Positions 35,143-44,297 are shown, numbered from the stretch's first letter. The stretch: 63,646 nt of DNA from Pseudomonadota bacterium (GCA_023423415.1 JAFAFP010000142.1:1-63646); one strand, 5' to 3'. A program made the numbers and translations. Notes: generated by a model from the sequence alone, not told the origin.

Positions 35143-35600
35143 TGGTACTCATCTGCGAACACCAGGATTGGCCATTTTGGCTGGCGAGAACGGCTTCTTG
35201 AGCAGACTTGATGCCGACAATATGGTCATCCACTTCGATGAGCGCCGGATCGATCTGGATCTGAGGCACCGCTTTTTCTTGGCCCGCTCGAGCGCAGCTT
35301 TGGCTCGGCCCCAGTCAGCATTGAGAGCATTCAACCGATCCTTGAGAGCTTCATCTCGAGTTCCGTGAGGCTATCCTCGATGAGGCGATAAAGGTGCTTG
35401 AGCTTCTCGTTGGCGTCGCTCACCTCGTGCGACAGAGCCCAAAGTTGCCGTGCGCGTATTGACAGATACGCAGGGCTTGTTTCGAAGAGCGTCTCTTTTT
35501 GTCGACCCGCTGAAATCTGATCCGATCTGCTGATCCTAAAGTGACTACTTTCAAGCGGGTTGGACTCCGGCTGGCTGAAACGCTCCTTCCAAATGAGCAC
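35084..35600 (-). pseudogene. C-terminal remnant of a large serine recombinase
   Basis: Leftward frames carry, in order, ANEKLKHLYRLIEDSLTELE, then LNALNADWGRAKAALERAKKK, then QIQIDPALIEVDD and AQEAVLASQNGQS. In intact large serine recombinases these belong to one contiguous C-terminal coiled-coil region. Here they are spread over three frames, with a deletion between IDPALIE and VDDH. The catalytic and zinc-ribbon parts are absent, so the gene is non-functional. It marks the right end of the helicase island and is a different copy from the relic at tRNA-Arg. Confidence 0.75.
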
Positions 35601-35644
35601 ATTTACGTCTGACTATGATGCTTCGTCGGCAACGTTCCGAATGA

Positions 35645-36704
35645 TCAAAGAGACGGGCCGGCTGCTTCAGCCATGAGAAGGCAAATCGTGTCGATAATAT
35701 TGGTCGCTGCGGCAGCAACCAATAGCGGTTTCAAGCCGCGCGCTACCACGCTGCTGAATGACGTCATCGATCCAATGGCGGCGAGAGCAACCGTGGGCAT
35801 TGTAAGTGTCAGCGTGCCTGCGAACTGAATCACAATGGGTAGAAAGCTCAGTGTTGAGCTGGCGACAATCATTGAGATGAAACCAAGGACGAAGCTCGAC
35901 ACAGGAAGTAGCTTGAACGACTTAGCTTCACCTTCGACGCGCCTCTTTTACCGGGCGAGCGCCATGATCAAGGCGGCAACATGGAACGCGACCAGTTTCA
36001 CGATTGTGGCGGTGGTCACGGCATCTGGTCCGCCCTGCGCGCCGGCAGCGATAACTTGTGCAGCTTCATGATGGATGCGCCGACCAAAGCCCGTAATCAC
36101 TCCGCGACATCTCAGTCAGGGCCATGACCAGTGGATAAGTGACGACCGCAAGAGTTCCAAAGAAGGTGATGCTGCCGAGGGCGTAAGCAACACCTTCATC
36201 GCCGGCCCGCATCACTGTGTTGGTTGCGACGATTGCTGACGCGCCGCAGACCGATGTTCCGGCCGCAACCAGTTCGACGAGCCGCGCATTCGCGCCGATC
36301 AACCGGCCAAACCAGATGGTGAAGACGAATGTTGTGGATACAGCGATGCCTGCGACGACAAAGCCAGCCCATCCGACTCGAGCAATTTGATTGAGAGCGA
36401 CCTGCAGGCCGAGCAGAACAATTGCAAGGCGGAGTAACGCTTTTGCAGGGAACAGAATTCCTGCGCTTGCTTGGGATGTTCAGGGTGCTCCCGCAGACCA
36501 TTCCAATAAGCGCTGCGATGGTCAGAGGGCTGAGAACTCCAAGGCCAAGGATGCGCCGAATGGCAATTGCTCTGCAACAACGACGCACAGAATGATGCCG
36601 GGTGCGAGCTTTCGGTCAACAGATGATGAGGATTCAAGCAGACACACGCCATTGCTCTGAAAGCCCGCGTTCGGCGCGAGTCGGATCCTGATAAAATTTG
36701 ACAT
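35645..36704 (-). pseudogene. Frameshifted YeiH-family membrane transporter (putative sulfate exporter)
   Basis: Conceptual translation across several leftward frames gives the YeiH family pattern: LGVLSPLTIAALIGMV, then FPAKALLRLAIVLLGLQVAL, then GAGTSICGASA-like text (AAGTSVCGASAIVATN), then AYALGSITFFGTLAVVTYPL. A C-terminal membrane part (residues beginning SSFVLGFISMIVASS) ends at 35645. At least three shifts and one stop break the reading (around 36540, 36450, 36310 and after SDYGLWSAH near 36075). The start MSNFIRI at 36704 sits back-to-back with the promoter of the molybdenum hydroxylase operon. An intact homologue would have ten or so membrane helices. Confidence 0.8.
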
Positions 36705-36725
36705 GGCTTAACCAGTTAGTATAGT
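36698..36725 (+). promoter_or_regulatory. Sigma-70-type promoter with TetR-like operator in its spacer
   Basis: TTGACA (36698-36703) and TATAGT (36720-36725) are separated by 16 bp. The spacer contains TAACCAGTTA (36709-36718), a dyad with half-sites TAAC and GTTA. The same dyad occurs at 44283-44292 in another promoter of this cluster, and a TetR gene lies between the two. It is very probably the operator of that regulator. The expected transcript start near 36732 favours ATG 36828 as the start of the next gene. Confidence 0.7.
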
Positions 36726-36827
36726 TACAATCTACGCATGGTCTTGCGTGATAGGTATGCAACTGATGCACAGTCTTTGCCGTGTTCGAGGGAGCGGTCG
36801 CCTAGTTCTGCTTCCGGCGATTCAATT

Positions 36828-39233
36828 ATGAGTGCGTTCGATTCCAGCACATTGAAGGTGAATAACGCGGTCGGAGCGCGGCTGCCGCGTCTGGAAGACG
36901 ATCGGCATCTCGCGGGGCAGGGATGTTTCGTTGCGGACCTGCAACCTTCCGGTTTGAGAGAGGTTGTCTTTGTTCGTAGTCCGGTGGCTCACGGACGCAT
37001 CGTTGGAATTACGCCACCTGATGGGCTTGAGAGTGGGCAGTTCTGGGCAGCGGCGGACGTACGCGACCTGGTTCGCCCGATCACCGCAACGATGCGACGC
37101 CCAGAGTTCAAGACGACTCCGTACCATGTCTTCGCGCAAGATAAGGTCAGATATGTCGGCGAGATCGTCGCCGCGGTCGTTGCGGCTGATCGGGCTCAGG
37201 CCGAGGACATAGCCGAGCAGGTCCATCTCGAAATCGATCAGTTTGACCCCATCACCAACGCCGATGAAGCCTTGGCGGACGGTAGTGTGCCGCTGCATGA
37301 CGGCTGGAACGACAATCGCTATCTCGAGATCAGTCGGTCGATTGGCGATATCGATGCGGCTATCCGGGATGCCGATCTTTCGATCACGCGCGAATATCGC
37401 ATGGCTCGGTTGACGCCATGCCCGCTGGAGCCCCGCGCGTCTCTGGCGATGCTGGATACAAGGTTGCAGCAGCTTAATTGCTACATTACTACGCAACGCC
37501 CGCATCTTGTCCGTACTTTTCTCGCCGAGCAGCTTGTTGGAGTCGAGGAGCGATCGATTCGCGTGATAGCGCCGGATGTCGGCGGTGGATTTGGGGGGAA
37601 GGCGACGCTTTATCCCGAGGATGTCGCGATTGCGCTGCTGGCGCTGCAATTGCGCGTTCCGGTGAGATGGGTTGAGGATCGCTGGGAAGCCTTTGTCGCC
37701 GGCACTCACGCGCGCGAGCAAATCCATCGGATCACAGCGCATGCGCGCAAGGATGGAGAAATACTGGGCATAGAGGCGGAGATTGTCTGCGACGGCGGCG
37801 CCTATTCGATGCATCCGCCCACTGCCGCGTCCGAAGCGAACATGGCGGCCAATGTTCTGCCTGGTCCATACAAATTCAGGAATTATCGCTTCAAAGCGAC
37901 GACCGTGTGCACCAACAAGACTCCGGTCGGCCCGTTTCGCGGTGTGGGCCGTCCCGCAGGTTGCTTTGCGATGGAGCGTACGATCGATGAGGTCGCCCGG
38001 GCGCTGAACTTGGAGCCATATGAAGTCAGGCTTCGGAACATGATCCAGCCGCAAGAATTCCCCTACGAAAACTGCACAGGACTGATCTACGACAGTGGTG
38101 ATTATCCGGCGATGGTTCGCTCGGCCATTGAATCGATCGAACATGAGGGCATTCGTCAGGAGCAGGCGGTCTCCAGCAGTCGCATTCGTGTTGGTGTTGG
38201 ATATGGCTTCTATATTGAGCAAACCGCTCACGGAGCCGAAGAATGGCGCAGACGCGGCGCCAGCCTGGGCGCGGGCTTCGAAAGCGCTCGTGTCAGACTG
38301 CACCCGAGCGGTACGCTAACGGTCGACGTTGGCATTCAGAGTCACGGGCAGGGGCTCGAGACAACGCTCGCGCAGATCGCCAGCGATGTCGTGCAGATTC
38401 CATATGAGCGCATCTCGGTTCGTCACGGAGATACAGAGATTTGCCCTTATGGTCTCGGCACCGTTGCGTCACGTTCCGTCGTGATGGCCGGCAGCGCAAC
38501 GCACCAGGCATGCATCGCGCTTTCCAAGAAGCTGGTTGCCATCGGAGCTGCCTTGTTGGGATGCCGCCCTGAGGAGGCCAGGATTGACGGCGAGCGCGTA
38601 GTCGGCCCCGGTGGCTCGGCTTCCTACGTTGAGATTGCCAATGCGGCCTATCTCAACATCCATCTGCTTCCCGACGGCGTCGAAGCAGGGCTTGAGGCAT
38701 TTGCGACCTATCGTCCGCCCATCGAGACCGGAGCGTTTTCGGCAGGCCTTCATGCCGCGAAAGTTAGTGTCGATCTGGACACCGGCCAGACGCGTATTCT
38801 TGACTACACTGTCGTCGAGGACTGCGGGCGCGTCGTTAATCCCATGATTGTGGATGGGCAGATTGTCGGAGGGCTCGCGCAAGGCATTGGACAGGCCCTG
38901 TATGAAGAACTGCGCTACTCGGAGATCGGTCAGCCCAAGAATGTAAATTTCGCCGACTACATTCTTGCAGGGCCAACTGAGGTGCCGTCTCCGAAACTTG
39001 TGCATCAGGAAACTCTATCGCCTTTTACCGTGCTTGGGATGAAGGGAACCGGCGAAGGTGGGTGCATTGCTCCACCTGCGGCCATTGCGAATGCTGTCGT
39101 CGACGCTTTGAAGGAATTCGCGATATCGGTCGATTGCACCCCGATCAGCGCTGCGTCGATCTGGTCCGCTATCGAGGAAGCTGGCTTGCCCAGTAGGCCC
39201 GACGTCGTCCGGACCCGCGAGATCCTCAAATGA
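36828..39233 (+). CDS. Molybdenum hydroxylase large subunit (first complete operon)
   Basis: The 801-residue protein is the molybdopterin-cytosine-dinucleotide-binding subunit of an xanthine dehydrogenase/CoxL-family hydroxylase. It starts with the family's VGARLPRLEDDRHLAGQG segment. It carries GGGFGGKATLYPED (substrate-channel region) and the C-terminal GMKGTGEGG with the conserved catalytic Glu. The active-site loop reads GPFRGVGRP, lacking the Cys of the CO dehydrogenase motif AYxCSFR, so it is not a form I CO dehydrogenase. A longer frame from 36738 exists, but the promoter position favours 36828. The stop overlaps the FAD-subunit start (ATGA). The substrate is probably an aromatic or N-heteroaromatic acid. 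Confidence 0.92.
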   Translation: MSAFDSSTLKVNNAVGARLPRLEDDRHLAGQGCFVADLQPSGLREVVFVRSPVAHGRIVGITPPDGLESGQFWAAADVRDLVRPITATMRRPEFKTTPYHVFAQDKVRYVGEIVAAVVAADRAQAEDIAEQVHLEIDQFDPITNADEALADGSVPLHDGWNDNRYLEISRSIGDIDAAIRDADLSITREYRMARLTPCPLEPRASLAMLDTRLQQLNCYITTQRPHLVRTFLAEQLVGVEERSIRVIAPDVGGGFGGKATLYPEDVAIALLALQLRVPVRWVEDRWEAFVAGTHAREQIHRITAHARKDGEILGIEAEIVCDGGAYSMHPPTAASEANMAANVLPGPYKFRNYRFKATTVCTNKTPVGPFRGVGRPAGCFAMERTIDEVARALNLEPYEVRLRNMIQPQEFPYENCTGLIYDSGDYPAMVRSAIESIEHEGIRQEQAVSSSRIRVGVGYGFYIEQTAHGAEEWRRRGASLGAGFESARVRLHPSGTLTVDVGIQSHGQGLETTLAQIASDVVQIPYERISVRHGDTEICPYGLGTVASRSVVMAGSATHQACIALSKKLVAIGAALLGCRPEEARIDGERVVGPGGSASYVEIANAAYLNIHLLPDGVEAGLEAFATYRPPIETGAFSAGLHAAKVSVDLDTGQTRILDYTVVEDCGRVVNPMIVDGQIVGGLAQGIGQALYEELRYSEIGQPKNVNFADYILAGPTEVPSPKLVHQETLSPFTVLGMKGTGEGGCIAPPAAIANAVVDALKEFAISVDCTPISAASIWSAIEEAGLPSRPDVVRTREILK

Positions 39234-40093
39234 AGCCCGTAGAGCTCTCTTTCCATGCGGCGGCCTCGATCGATGACGCGCTCGCCCTGCTTTCGTCGTT
39301 GGGCGAGGACAGCAAGATCATTGCCGGCGGGCAGAGTCTTGGGCCGATGCTGAATTATCGCGTCGCCCGTCCCACGAATCTCGTTGAAATTCGACGGATC
39401 GCGGCGCTTAGAGATATCGGCGGGGATACTGAAAGTCTTTGCATCGGCGCAGCCGTATCGCATTCGACTATTGAAGATTGGAACGGGGGCTCTCCGCTCG
39501 AACGCTTCCTGTCGAGTGTGGCCCGAGGCATCGCATATCGCGCGATAAGGAACAGAGGGACGATCGGCGGCAGCCTTGCGCATGCGGACCCGGCGGCGGA
39601 TTGGCCTGTCGTTGTCTCGGCGTTGAATGCAAACCTCGAAATCCACTCACGGGAGCGCAAGCGCGTGGTCCCGGCCCGGGAGTTCTTCATCGATCAGATG
39701 GAAACGGCTCTTGCGCCGGAAGATGTGCTTGTCAGCATCCGTTTCGCAAAGGGATCACCTCGAAGGAAGTACGGTTATCACAAGATCGCTCGCAAGACCG
39801 GCGAGTTTGCGGACTCAATCGCAGCTGTAAGCCTTGACGTGAATGCGGATGGTACGGTTTGTGAGGCCAGTGTTTGGCTCGGTGCGGCTCTCACAACGCC
39901 TTGTCAGCTGACAGAGGTGGAAGCCGTTCTGACCAATAGGCCAGTCGACGACTGGCGTGAGGAGAAAATCTTCGAAGCAGTTCGTAACTGGCTGCCGGCG
40001 CCTGAAAGCGCATACGAAAACTACAAGGTTCAACTTCATTGTGTCGCCGTTACCCGCGCACTGAAGGATGCACTCAGGGGCATGCCCGAATGA
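39230..40093 (+). CDS. Molybdenum hydroxylase FAD-binding subunit
   Basis: This 287-residue medium subunit carries FAD between the iron-sulfur and flavin centres of the hydroxylase. The FAD-binding motifs AGGQSLGPMLNYR (about 33-45) and TIGGSLAHADPAADW (about 109-123) are intact, as is the YGYHKIARKTGEFAD segment typical of the CoxM C-terminal domain. It overlaps the large-subunit stop and the small-subunit start by four bases each, so the three chains are made in step. Confidence 0.93.
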   Translation: MKPVELSFHAAASIDDALALLSSLGEDSKIIAGGQSLGPMLNYRVARPTNLVEIRRIAALRDIGGDTESLCIGAAVSHSTIEDWNGGSPLERFLSSVARGIAYRAIRNRGTIGGSLAHADPAADWPVVVSALNANLEIHSRERKRVVPAREFFIDQMETALAPEDVLVSIRFAKGSPRRKYGYHKIARKTGEFADSIAAVSLDVNADGTVCEASVWLGAALTTPCQLTEVEAVLTNRPVDDWREEKIFEAVRNWLPAPESAYENYKVQLHCVAVTRALKDALRGMPE

Positions 40094-40554
40094 CGAGCGT
40101 AACAATCGAGCTCAATGTAAACGGCGCTAGCCACACGCTTTCTCTGCCAGCGCGCACGATGTTGGCCGACGTCCTTCGTGAGAAGCTGAGACTGACCGGG
40201 ACGCATATCGGTTGCGAGCATGGTGTATGTGGCGCCTGTACGGTCCTTATTGACGGCCTGCCGTCTCGATCCTGCATTACGCTGGCGTCGTCGTGTGCAA
40301 ATTCGAATGTCGTAACAGTTGAGGGGTTGCGCGGAGCGGCAGTTGAACAGCTCAAAGAGTCGTTCAAGAAGTTCCATGCTCTGCAATGCGGGTTCTGCAC
40401 GCCGGGCATGCTCGTCTCGGCGCTGGACCTTCTCGCGCGCCACCCGGATGCATCCGAAGCCGAGATCAGGGAAGAGATGTCCGGAAACCTTTGTCGCTGC
40501 ACGGGGTATTCCGGGATCATAGAGGCGATCAAGGACGCGGCCGCGAAGCTGTGA
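40090..40554 (+). CDS. Molybdenum hydroxylase 2Fe-2S subunit
   Basis: The 154-residue small subunit starts at ATG 40090, overlapping the previous stop. The N-terminal plant-ferredoxin-type cluster site reads CEHGVCGACTVLIDG plus a later Cys in SRSCITL. The C-terminal helical cluster site reads CGFCTPGM and CRCTGYSG. These two [2Fe-2S] centres pass electrons from molybdenum to FAD. The whole operon order (large, medium, small) is the same as in the second hydroxylase set at 51.9-55.6 kb. Confidence 0.95.
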   Translation: MTSVTIELNVNGASHTLSLPARTMLADVLREKLRLTGTHIGCEHGVCGACTVLIDGLPSRSCITLASSCANSNVVTVEGLRGAAVEQLKESFKKFHALQCGFCTPGMLVSALDLLARHPDASEAEIREEMSGNLCRCTGYSGIIEAIKDAAAKL

Positions 40555-40618
40555 GCGACCGGCTCGACCGCTTCGGCGCTATCGATGGGCAGAGGAACCG
40601 CATGACGAGGAGCAGGGA

Positions 40619-41575
40619 ATGATTATCGACACCCACACACACGTTTGGAGTTTTCCTTCGTATCGGGATTTGAGTGACAAGATACGAACGACTGAAGATC
40701 TCATCGCGTTTCGGACCCGATATCCGGAACTCTACAACTGCAGCCTGACCGAAGATCCGGTCGACAATTCCGACGCGCTTGTCGCGGATATGAACAAGAA
40801 CGGCGTGGCGCTCACGCTCATTCAGGCCCGACCCGGCTATGTGACCAACGATCAGGTGGCGCTGTCAGCGGCGCGGCACCCGCGCAGATTGCTTGCGCTG
40901 GCCCGGATCGGTCACGACCAGGAGGCGGCGGGCTATCACGAAGATGTCGGGCCAACGCGGGAATGGGTGCCGGGCGAGCTGGAGCGTTGCCTCACGACCC
41001 TGAAAATGCGCGGTGTCGGCGAGATTTTCATTCGCTCGATCACATCAGAGATTCATCCCGAGAAGATCGCCAAGGATCTGGACGGGATGATGAAAGTTGT
41101 CGCGAAACACGGCGTGCCGATTCAGTTTCCGACGGCATGGTCACAGTTCCCCGGCGGGCTGTTCTACGGAGATCCGCTCTGGGTTGACGAGGTTGCGCCG
41201 CGCTATCCGAATGTTCCGGTCATTCTCACAAAGATGGGTCGAAGCATCGGCCGCTATTTCGACAGTGCCATGACCGTGGCGATGAGAAACGTGAATGTGT
41301 ACTTCGACGTGGTCGGTACAAATCCGGAGCATCTGCGGTTCGCCATCGACAAGATCGGCGCTCATCGTATCCTGTTCGGAACGGATTGGTCAGCGACCTG
41401 GCGCTGGATCAGCAAGCCCACGACTCTCCACAAGATGAGAATGAAAGTTTTGGATGATGCGAATCTCTCGGACAAGGAGCGCCGCATGATCCTTTGGGAA
41501 AACGCAGTGCGGCTCTTCAGAATTGAAAAAGAGGCTGAAGACGCGAACGAAGATCTGAAAAAAGTAGCAGCATAA
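40619..41575 (+). CDS. Amidohydrolase-2 family enzyme (ACMSD-like)
   Basis: The 318-residue protein is a metal-dependent TIM-barrel enzyme of the amidohydrolase-2 family, which contains decarboxylases such as 2-amino-3-carboxymuconate-semialdehyde decarboxylase and hydrolases of ring-cleavage products. The N-terminal metal motif DTHTHVW, a mid-chain VPIQFPTAW strand, and the C-terminal HRILFGTDWS with the catalytic Asp are present. A ribosome-binding GGAG lies just upstream. It is 64 bp behind the hydroxylase operon and likely cotranscribed. The reaction, a decarboxylation or a C-C/C-N hydrolysis of an aromatic intermediate, is inferred. Confidence 0.85.
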   Translation: MIIDTHTHVWSFPSYRDLSDKIRTTEDLIAFRTRYPELYNCSLTEDPVDNSDALVADMNKNGVALTLIQARPGYVTNDQVALSAARHPRRLLALARIGHDQEAAGYHEDVGPTREWVPGELERCLTTLKMRGVGEIFIRSITSEIHPEKIAKDLDGMMKVVAKHGVPIQFPTAWSQFPGGLFYGDPLWVDEVAPRYPNVPVILTKMGRSIGRYFDSAMTVAMRNVNVYFDVVGTNPEHLRFAIDKIGAHRILFGTDWSATWRWISKPTTLHKMRMKVLDDANLSDKERRMILWENAVRLFRIEKEAEDANEDLKKVAA

Positions 41576-41590
41576 ACGAGAGGGAAAGAA

Positions 41591-42577
41591 ATGATCTTGA
41601 GTTTGCGAAAAGGTGGCGTGGCGGCGTCGTTGCTAGCGGCTTTGGCCTTGTCCGCGCCGAACGCGCATGCGTCTCAATATCCGGATCGGCAGATCAATCT
41701 TATTGTGCCCTTTCCTGCGGGGGGGTCGGCGGATTATTTTGCGCGCGTGGTATTCTCGAAGTTTCGTGAGAAGACCAATAGTGTGGTCGTCATTGAAAAT
41801 AAGCCCGGGGCCAGCGGTGTTCTGGGGGCAAAGCAGGTCATCGCCGCTGAGCCAGATGGTTACACGTTACTCGTGACATCGGTGGCGTCGGCAAATATTC
41901 CGCCACACTTCTCAACGCCACCGGCGTTCGACGTGATGAAGGATTTGAAGCCCATAACCGGTCTTGGAACAGTGCCGGCTGTGCTGGTCGTAAGGCCGGG
42001 GCTTGGCATCAAGACTTTCGCCGAGCTTATCGACTACGCGAAGAAGAATCCGGGCAAGCTGAATATGGCGTCGTCCGGCACCGGCACGATCGCTCATCTC
42101 GCTGGTGAACTGCTCATGCGGGAGGCGGGCGTCAAGTTCACCCATGTGTCCTACCGTGGTGCGCCTCCGGCTGTTACGGATATGCTGGGTGGGCATGCGG
42201 ACCTGATGTTCTCAGATGCACCGTTCTTCCTGTCGCATATCAAGGATGGAAAATTGATTCCGCTCGCGGTGGGTACACCTGAACGGGCCCCGTCGTTGCC
42301 GGACGTCCCCACGACCGCCGAACTGGGATTCCCAAAGGTTGTTGCTTCGAACACCTATAGTCTGTTTGCGGTCGGTAAGACGCCTGCTCCGGTGGTGGAA
42401 AAACTGAGCAGCATCGTTCTCGGAATTCTGGCGGATCCGGAAACGAGGAAAGCCTTTGCAACCCAGGAAGCAACTCCGGCAGGGCAAACGCCCGAACAGT
42501 TCGCGACGTTTGTTCAGGAGGACCGTGATCGCTGGGTGCCGCTGGCAAAGGCAGTCGGCGTATTTTCCAAGAAGTAG
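41591..42577 (+). CDS. Tripartite tricarboxylate transporter substrate-binding protein (Bug family)
   Basis: The 328-residue protein has a signal peptide (hydrophobic residues about 10-27, ending NAHAS) and the typical Bug opening YPDRQINLIVPFPAGGSADY. The later motifs GYTLLV and SGTGTIAHLAGELL line the ligand cleft. It should capture an organic acid in the periplasm for a TctAB-type permease. The permease genes are not in the window, which is common for this family. It follows the amidohydrolase by 15 bp and closes the TetR-regulated operon. Confidence 0.92.
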   Translation: MILSLRKGGVAASLLAALALSAPNAHASQYPDRQINLIVPFPAGGSADYFARVVFSKFREKTNSVVVIENKPGASGVLGAKQVIAAEPDGYTLLVTSVASANIPPHFSTPPAFDVMKDLKPITGLGTVPAVLVVRPGLGIKTFAELIDYAKKNPGKLNMASSGTGTIAHLAGELLMREAGVKFTHVSYRGAPPAVTDMLGGHADLMFSDAPFFLSHIKDGKLIPLAVGTPERAPSLPDVPTTAELGFPKVVASNTYSLFAVGKTPAPVVEKLSSIVLGILADPETRKAFATQEATPAGQTPEQFATFVQEDRDRWVPLAKAVGVFSKK

Positions 42578-42591
42578 GTTTTTCTTGTCAT

Positions 42592-42620
42592 GAGGATCCG
42601 TATACCTGAAGCGGATCCTC
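42592..42620. terminator. Hairpin in a convergent junction
   Basis: GAGGATCCG (42592-42600) and CGGATCCTC (42612-42620) pair over 9 bp with an 11-nt loop, between the stop codons of the Bug gene and the leftward tetR gene. It lacks an obvious T-run but can serve both directions. Confidence 0.5.
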
Positions 42621-42651
42621 CAACCGTCGTATCGTCCGAACGATCGGTCGG

Positions 42652-43275
42652 CTAAGGCTTCAAATAGCGCAAGATCATCTCGCAAATTCTCTCCTTGCGT
42701 TCGGAGAGCTTGCTTTTGGTCATGAGTTTTCTTTTGAAGATGGCCTCGAACGTAGAATGATGCGCGACATAGTGCGCCGACAGTGACGTGATTGAAATAT
42801 AGAGATCGATCGGATCAATGCCTGACCGAAAGAGACCCTCTTTCTCCCCGCGATCGAGCACATCCCGCAGGTTGTCGATAAGAGGCGGATACATGCTTTG
42901 TATCTTCTCTGATTGCCGTACGTGTTTTGCCTGATGGAGATTTTCGCTCGCCAGTAGCCGGATAAATTCCGGTACCTCGATCCAGACGTCGGCGGTGTGT
43001 TCGACAAGCCGCTTCATCGCAGTAACGGGATCGACGTCGCGCAACGAAATATCCTGCTGGCGTGTACGGACATTTTCGTAAACGCTCTCCAGGACGGCAA
43101 CAAAGAGTTTTTCTTTGCTGTCGAAGTAGTGGTAGACCATATTCTTGTTGACGCCCGAGATGCTTACGATCTCGTCAACGCGCGCGCCATCGATGCCCTT
43201 CATGGAGAATTCCTGAAGCGCAGCCTTGAGTATTTTATCGTAAGATGTGCCTTTTTTCCGTTTGGTCGCTTTCAA
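42652..43275 (-). CDS. TetR/AcrR-family transcriptional regulator
   Basis: The 207-residue repressor-type protein has the TetR helix-turn-helix in residues 10-57 (ILKAALQEFSMKGIDGARVDEIV, then GVNKNMVYHYFDSKEKLF) and a helical ligand domain behind it. It is transcribed leftward between the first hydroxylase operon and the cupin/RidA pair. Both of those have the dyad TAACCAGTTA in their promoters, so it probably controls both. A weaker version, TAACCCGTTC, lies at 43392-43401 upstream of its own gene. The inducing ligand is unknown, presumably a pathway substrate. Confidence 0.93.
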   Translation of the reverse strand: MKATKRKKGTSYDKILKAALQEFSMKGIDGARVDEIVSISGVNKNMVYHYFDSKEKLFVAVLESVYENVRTRQQDISLRDVDPVTAMKRLVEHTADVWIEVPEFIRLLASENLHQAKHVRQSEKIQSMYPPLIDNLRDVLDRGEKEGLFRSGIDPIDLYISITSLSAHYVAHHSTFEAIFKRKLMTKSKLSERKERICEMILRYLKP

Positions 43276-43481
43276 GTCACGCGCTCCCTTGAGGCACGAA
43301 TGCGGAATTTGTCGGTTTTATCCCGCGTGTTGGGTGAGCGGCAAGCGTCGGGTGCGCTTTTAGATCGTTTATATGCAAGGTGGTAGTGGTTTAACCCGTT
43401 CAATCAAGGTTGGCGTTAGCTGGAAGGCGAGCGCTTGATGTGCTTGCGCTCCCCGGCATGTGAGTTGCGCGTTTCCCAATA

Positions 43482-43519
43482 GCAAAAAATCCCTGGTCGA
43501 TGAATCGACCAAGGATTTT
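43482..43519 (-). terminator. Intrinsic terminator behind the cupin gene
   Basis: Read leftward, AATCCTTGGTCGA and TCGACCAGGGATT form a stem with one mismatch around the loop TTCA, followed by TTTTTT. This is a classic Rho-independent terminator 57 bp beyond the cupin stop. The remainder of 43276-43575 holds no gene. Confidence 0.75.
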
Positions 43520-43575
43520 AGCGTGATTCGCTAGCCATCGACGAGACCGGGAGGGGCCGTCAAAGACCTTGACGT

Positions 43576-44106
43576 CTAGTCGCTTGCGCTCAGGTGAGCA
43601 TCGCGGCGATTGTAGAGCTCATCATCCTTGTAGCCCATCGTTTCCGGTCGTGCCCGGCCGAGCATGACCTGGAAGTAGCATGGAGCAAGGCTGTTGTTGT
43701 CATAGCCATGGATCACGCCGGGAGGCGCGGAGATGCATTCCCACTTGCCGAGGCGCTTTGTAATGCGGCGACCGCATTCATCCTCGATGAATACGTCGAG
43801 AAAGCCATCGAGAACGAAGAATACTTCCTCGACCTCGTGCGTATGCGGCGCGTTACCCTGGCCGGGTTCGACGTACATGATGCTGAGGGTAAAGCCGCGC
43901 GGCGGAATGGCGCTACTGTCGCCATGTTTTCCGGAACCGCCTGCGCCGATGAAACGATGCTGGGCGCGCTTGTAACCTTCTATTTTTGCATCTTCGAAGG
44001 CAGCCCAATCCGCGCGGCGATCTGCAAACCGCGCGACATATTTGTCCATGATCTCTTCAAGTGATGCGTTCTCCAGCTCTGGTGGCCGGGGGTGGCGTGC
44101 TGCCAT
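43576..44106 (-). CDS. Cupin-domain protein
   Basis: This 176-residue single-domain cupin has the metal-binding motifs in order: PHTHEVEEVFFVLDG (two His and a Glu) and PPGVIHGYDN (last His), spaced as in the RmlC-like fold. Cupins of this size include dioxygenases, isomerases and ring-cleavage accessory enzymes. It does not show the layout of 3-hydroxyanthranilate dioxygenase. A near-perfect ribosome-binding site AAAGGAGAT precedes the ATG. The promoter overlaps the TetR-type operator at 44282. It is divergent from the RidA gene and probably works in the same pathway. Confidence 0.85.
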   Translation of the reverse strand: MAARHPRPPELENASLEEIMDKYVARFADRRADWAAFEDAKIEGYKRAQHRFIGAGGSGKHGDSSAIPPRGFTLSIMYVEPGQGNAPHTHEVEEVFFVLDGFLDVFIEDECGRRITKRLGKWECISAPPGVIHGYDNNSLAPCYFQVMLGRARPETMGYKDDELYNRRDAHLSASD

Positions 44107-44270
44107 TTAGATCTCCTTTGGTTGTCTGAGCGTCTCTTTCGGAACGATCACGAAGGGGAAGCGAGTTGTCGAAATGTGTGCTGCTCCGTCGATGGTTGCC
44201 GCGTGTCGAGCACGAAAACGTCGGTCGTGCCGCTGTCATCGACGATTACTCGTTGAATCTTGCAGTCAAA

Positions 44271-44297
44271 GATATATAACCCTAACCAGTTAGTCAA
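44271..44297 (-). promoter_or_regulatory. Leftward promoter overlapping the second TetR-type operator
   Basis: Read on the minus strand, TTGACT (44292-44297) and TATATC (44271-44276) are separated by 15 bp. The perfect 12-bp dyad CTAACCAGTTAG (44282-44293) fills the spacer and touches the -35. The arrangement repeats that at 36698-36725. It lies between the divergent cupin and RidA genes and may block both. Confidence 0.65.

Noticed and set aside
36828..40554. Aerobic CO dehydrogenase (coxLMS)
   Set aside because: The large subunit lacks the AYxCSFR active-site loop with its Cys, carrying GPFRGVGRP instead. The same holds for the second operon.
43576..44106. 3-hydroxyanthranilate 3,4-dioxygenase
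   Set aside because: The protein is a cupin of similar length in a suggestive context, but the characteristic sequence features of that enzyme family are not visible. It was left as an unspecified cupin.
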